A stretch of DNA of 64,000 nt, from assembly GCF_029633825.1 (NCBI RefSeq), contig NZ_CP090641.1, forward strand, positions 1,364,001 to 1,428,000, given 5' to 3'. Within the stretch, counting starts at the first letter, position 1. The number at the start of each line of letters is the position of its first letter. This DNA is from Burkholderia contaminans. Its GTDB lineage: Bacteria; Pseudomonadota; Gammaproteobacteria; Burkholderiales; Burkholderiaceae. The notes beneath the pieces are model-generated. The model was not told the origin of the DNA. It saw only the letters and a program-made list of their open reading frames with translations, and searched no databases. Position numbers and translations under genes: made by a program. This document shows positions 63,180 to 64,000 of the stretch, piece after piece.

Positions 63180-63183
63180 GACT

Positions 63184-64000
63184 TCAACCCGCACCCGCTC
63201 CGCTCGCACAGGTCTCGGCCGAGCCGAGTTGCGAGAACGTCTTGACGATGTCGTAGCGGACGCCTGATGCCTTCGCGAGGAAGATGTCGGCCGTCACGTT
63301 GCGCGACTTCATCGTGACCACGCCGCGCGGGCCTTTGTAGCTTGCCCCATCGGACGCCTTCGCCAGATCGCCGATCGACACGGCATTCGCCTTCCTGGCC
63401 ATCGCGTCATACATCAGGATGCCTTCGTACGTCGACTCGCCGATGCTGCTCAACACCGCTGAAGCGCCGAACTGCTTGTGATAGCGCTCCAGAAACTGCG
63501 CGGACGTTGCGGTTGACGTCGAGAAAAAGCCGGAAGCAGAGTAGAGGTTCCGAGAGTTGGATGCACCGATGCCGATCAACGTGTTTTCTTCGATCATCGT
63601 GCCGAAACGGATCATCTTGTCGCTGAGGCCGAAGCTCGCGAAACTTCTGTTGAACGTGACGGCTGATCCGCCCACCAGCGTGATGAACACTGCATCCGCC
63701 TTGCTGTCCCGGATCTTGCCGAGTACCGCGTCGAAGTTGTCGACGTCGAACGGCACGTACTCTTCGCCGACCACGGTCGCGCCGGAACCCTGAATCGCCT
63801 TTTTCGCCACTTCGTTCGACTTGTGCGGCCAGATGTAATCGTTGCCGATCAGGAACCAGCGCTTGACCTGGTGTTTGGCGGTGAGCCACGGGATGACCGG
63901 CGTCAGTTGCTGCGCGGGCGTCTCGCCGACGAAGAAGGTCCCCTTCGCGCAATCGCCCCCCTCGTACATCGGCGTGTAGAAGTAAGGCACCTGGCCTCGG
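63184..64000 (-). CDS. urea/short-chain-amide-type ABC substrate-binding protein (5' end outside window)
   Basis: About 272 C-terminal residues are visible; the start lies beyond the right edge. YFYTPMYEGGDCAKGTFFVG, WFLIGNDYIWPHKSNEVAKKA and ATVVGEEYVPFDVDNFDAVL match the AmiC/UrtA/FmdD group that binds short amides or urea. It heads the operon that encodes the permease, the fused permease-ATPase and the second ATPase. Amide or urea import is the likely role; specificity is not determinable. No amidase or urease gene is in view. Confidence 0.9.
   Translation of the reverse strand, partial: RGQVPYFYTPMYEGGDCAKGTFFVGETPAQQLTPVIPWLTAKHQVKRWFLIGNDYIWPHKSNEVAKKAIQGSGATVVGEEYVPFDVDNFDAVLGKIRDSKADAVFITLVGGSAVTFNRSFASFGLSDKMIRFGTMIEENTLIGIGASNSRNLYSASGFFSTSTATSAQFLERYHKQFGASAVLSSIGESTYEGILMYDAMARKANAVSIGDLAKASDGASYKGPRGVVTMKSRNVTADIFLAKASGVRYDIVKTFSQLGSAETCASGAGAG

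Overview
The window is high-GC DNA (about two-thirds G+C by eye) with dense genes and the strong third-position bias of a Burkholderia, most likely a Burkholderia cepacia complex strain. The best markers are a divergent LysR regulator / lipase-like gene / RND pump set in the order known as ceoR-llpE-ceoA-ceoB-opcM (bpeT-llpE-bpeEF-oprC in B. pseudomallei), two Burkholderia-type general porins, and DUF4148 and DUF3579 proteins. The mix of catabolic, transport and regulatory genes, with no ribosomal or core replication genes, would fit a secondary chromosome; that placement is inference. No rRNA, tRNA or CRISPR array was seen.

Layout. 1-3129 (minus): an operon with an NlpA/MetQ-type binding protein, an LLM flavin monooxygenase and a MetN-type ATPase cut by the window edge, probably for scavenging an organosulfur compound. 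3357-8639 (plus): a 2-hydroxycarboxylate transporter with a perfect-consensus sigma-54 promoter and two upstream repeat elements, followed by a DctB-like kinase and a sigma-54 activator. 8912-16641: an alpha/beta hydrolase, a PACE efflux protein with a divergent LysR regulator, a second LysR regulator divergent from an MFS permease and an M81 (MlrC-like) hydrolase, and a TehA/SLAC1-type transporter. 17058-25160: the RND multidrug pump and its regulator.

25569-29932 is the main accessory region. A cassette of about 2.8 kb encodes a PAAR protein, a probable M35-like (aspzincin) metallopeptidase and a secreted protein. It is bracketed by a 96-bp direct duplication of the 3' end of a purine nucleoside permease-family gene. 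This looks like a type VI secretion effector module acquired at a gene end.

30183-42185: LysE exporter, SelD, EamA permease, porin, an N-formylglutamate amidohydrolase-IclR-YfcC operon with three similar palindromes in its divergent control region, then gabR with divergent gabT-gabD. 42304-45805: two tandem PAS-containing chemoreceptors. 46130-50461: methyltransferase, GNAT acetyltransferase, DUF523 protein, then pcaF and a divergent pcaR-like regulator. 50725-56358: an AstE/aspartoacylase-like hydrolase with an amino-acid binding protein and divergent LysR, and an M20 amidohydrolase with an MHS-type permease.

56359-57559 is a degenerate patch with a 20-bp perfect inverted repeat, a direct-repeat copy of the same motif, a truncated zinc-binding protein and a fragment of dnaE2/imuC. 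57560-64000 holds a second porin, a LuxR-type regulator and a branched-chain-amino-acid/urea/amide-type ABC transporter in which the second permease and first ATPase are fused into one protein; its binding protein runs off the right edge.

A recurring theme is uptake and hydrolysis of N-acylated or dicarboxylic amino-acid-like compounds (formylglutamate, acyl-amino acids, GABA, short amides), each set with its own regulator.
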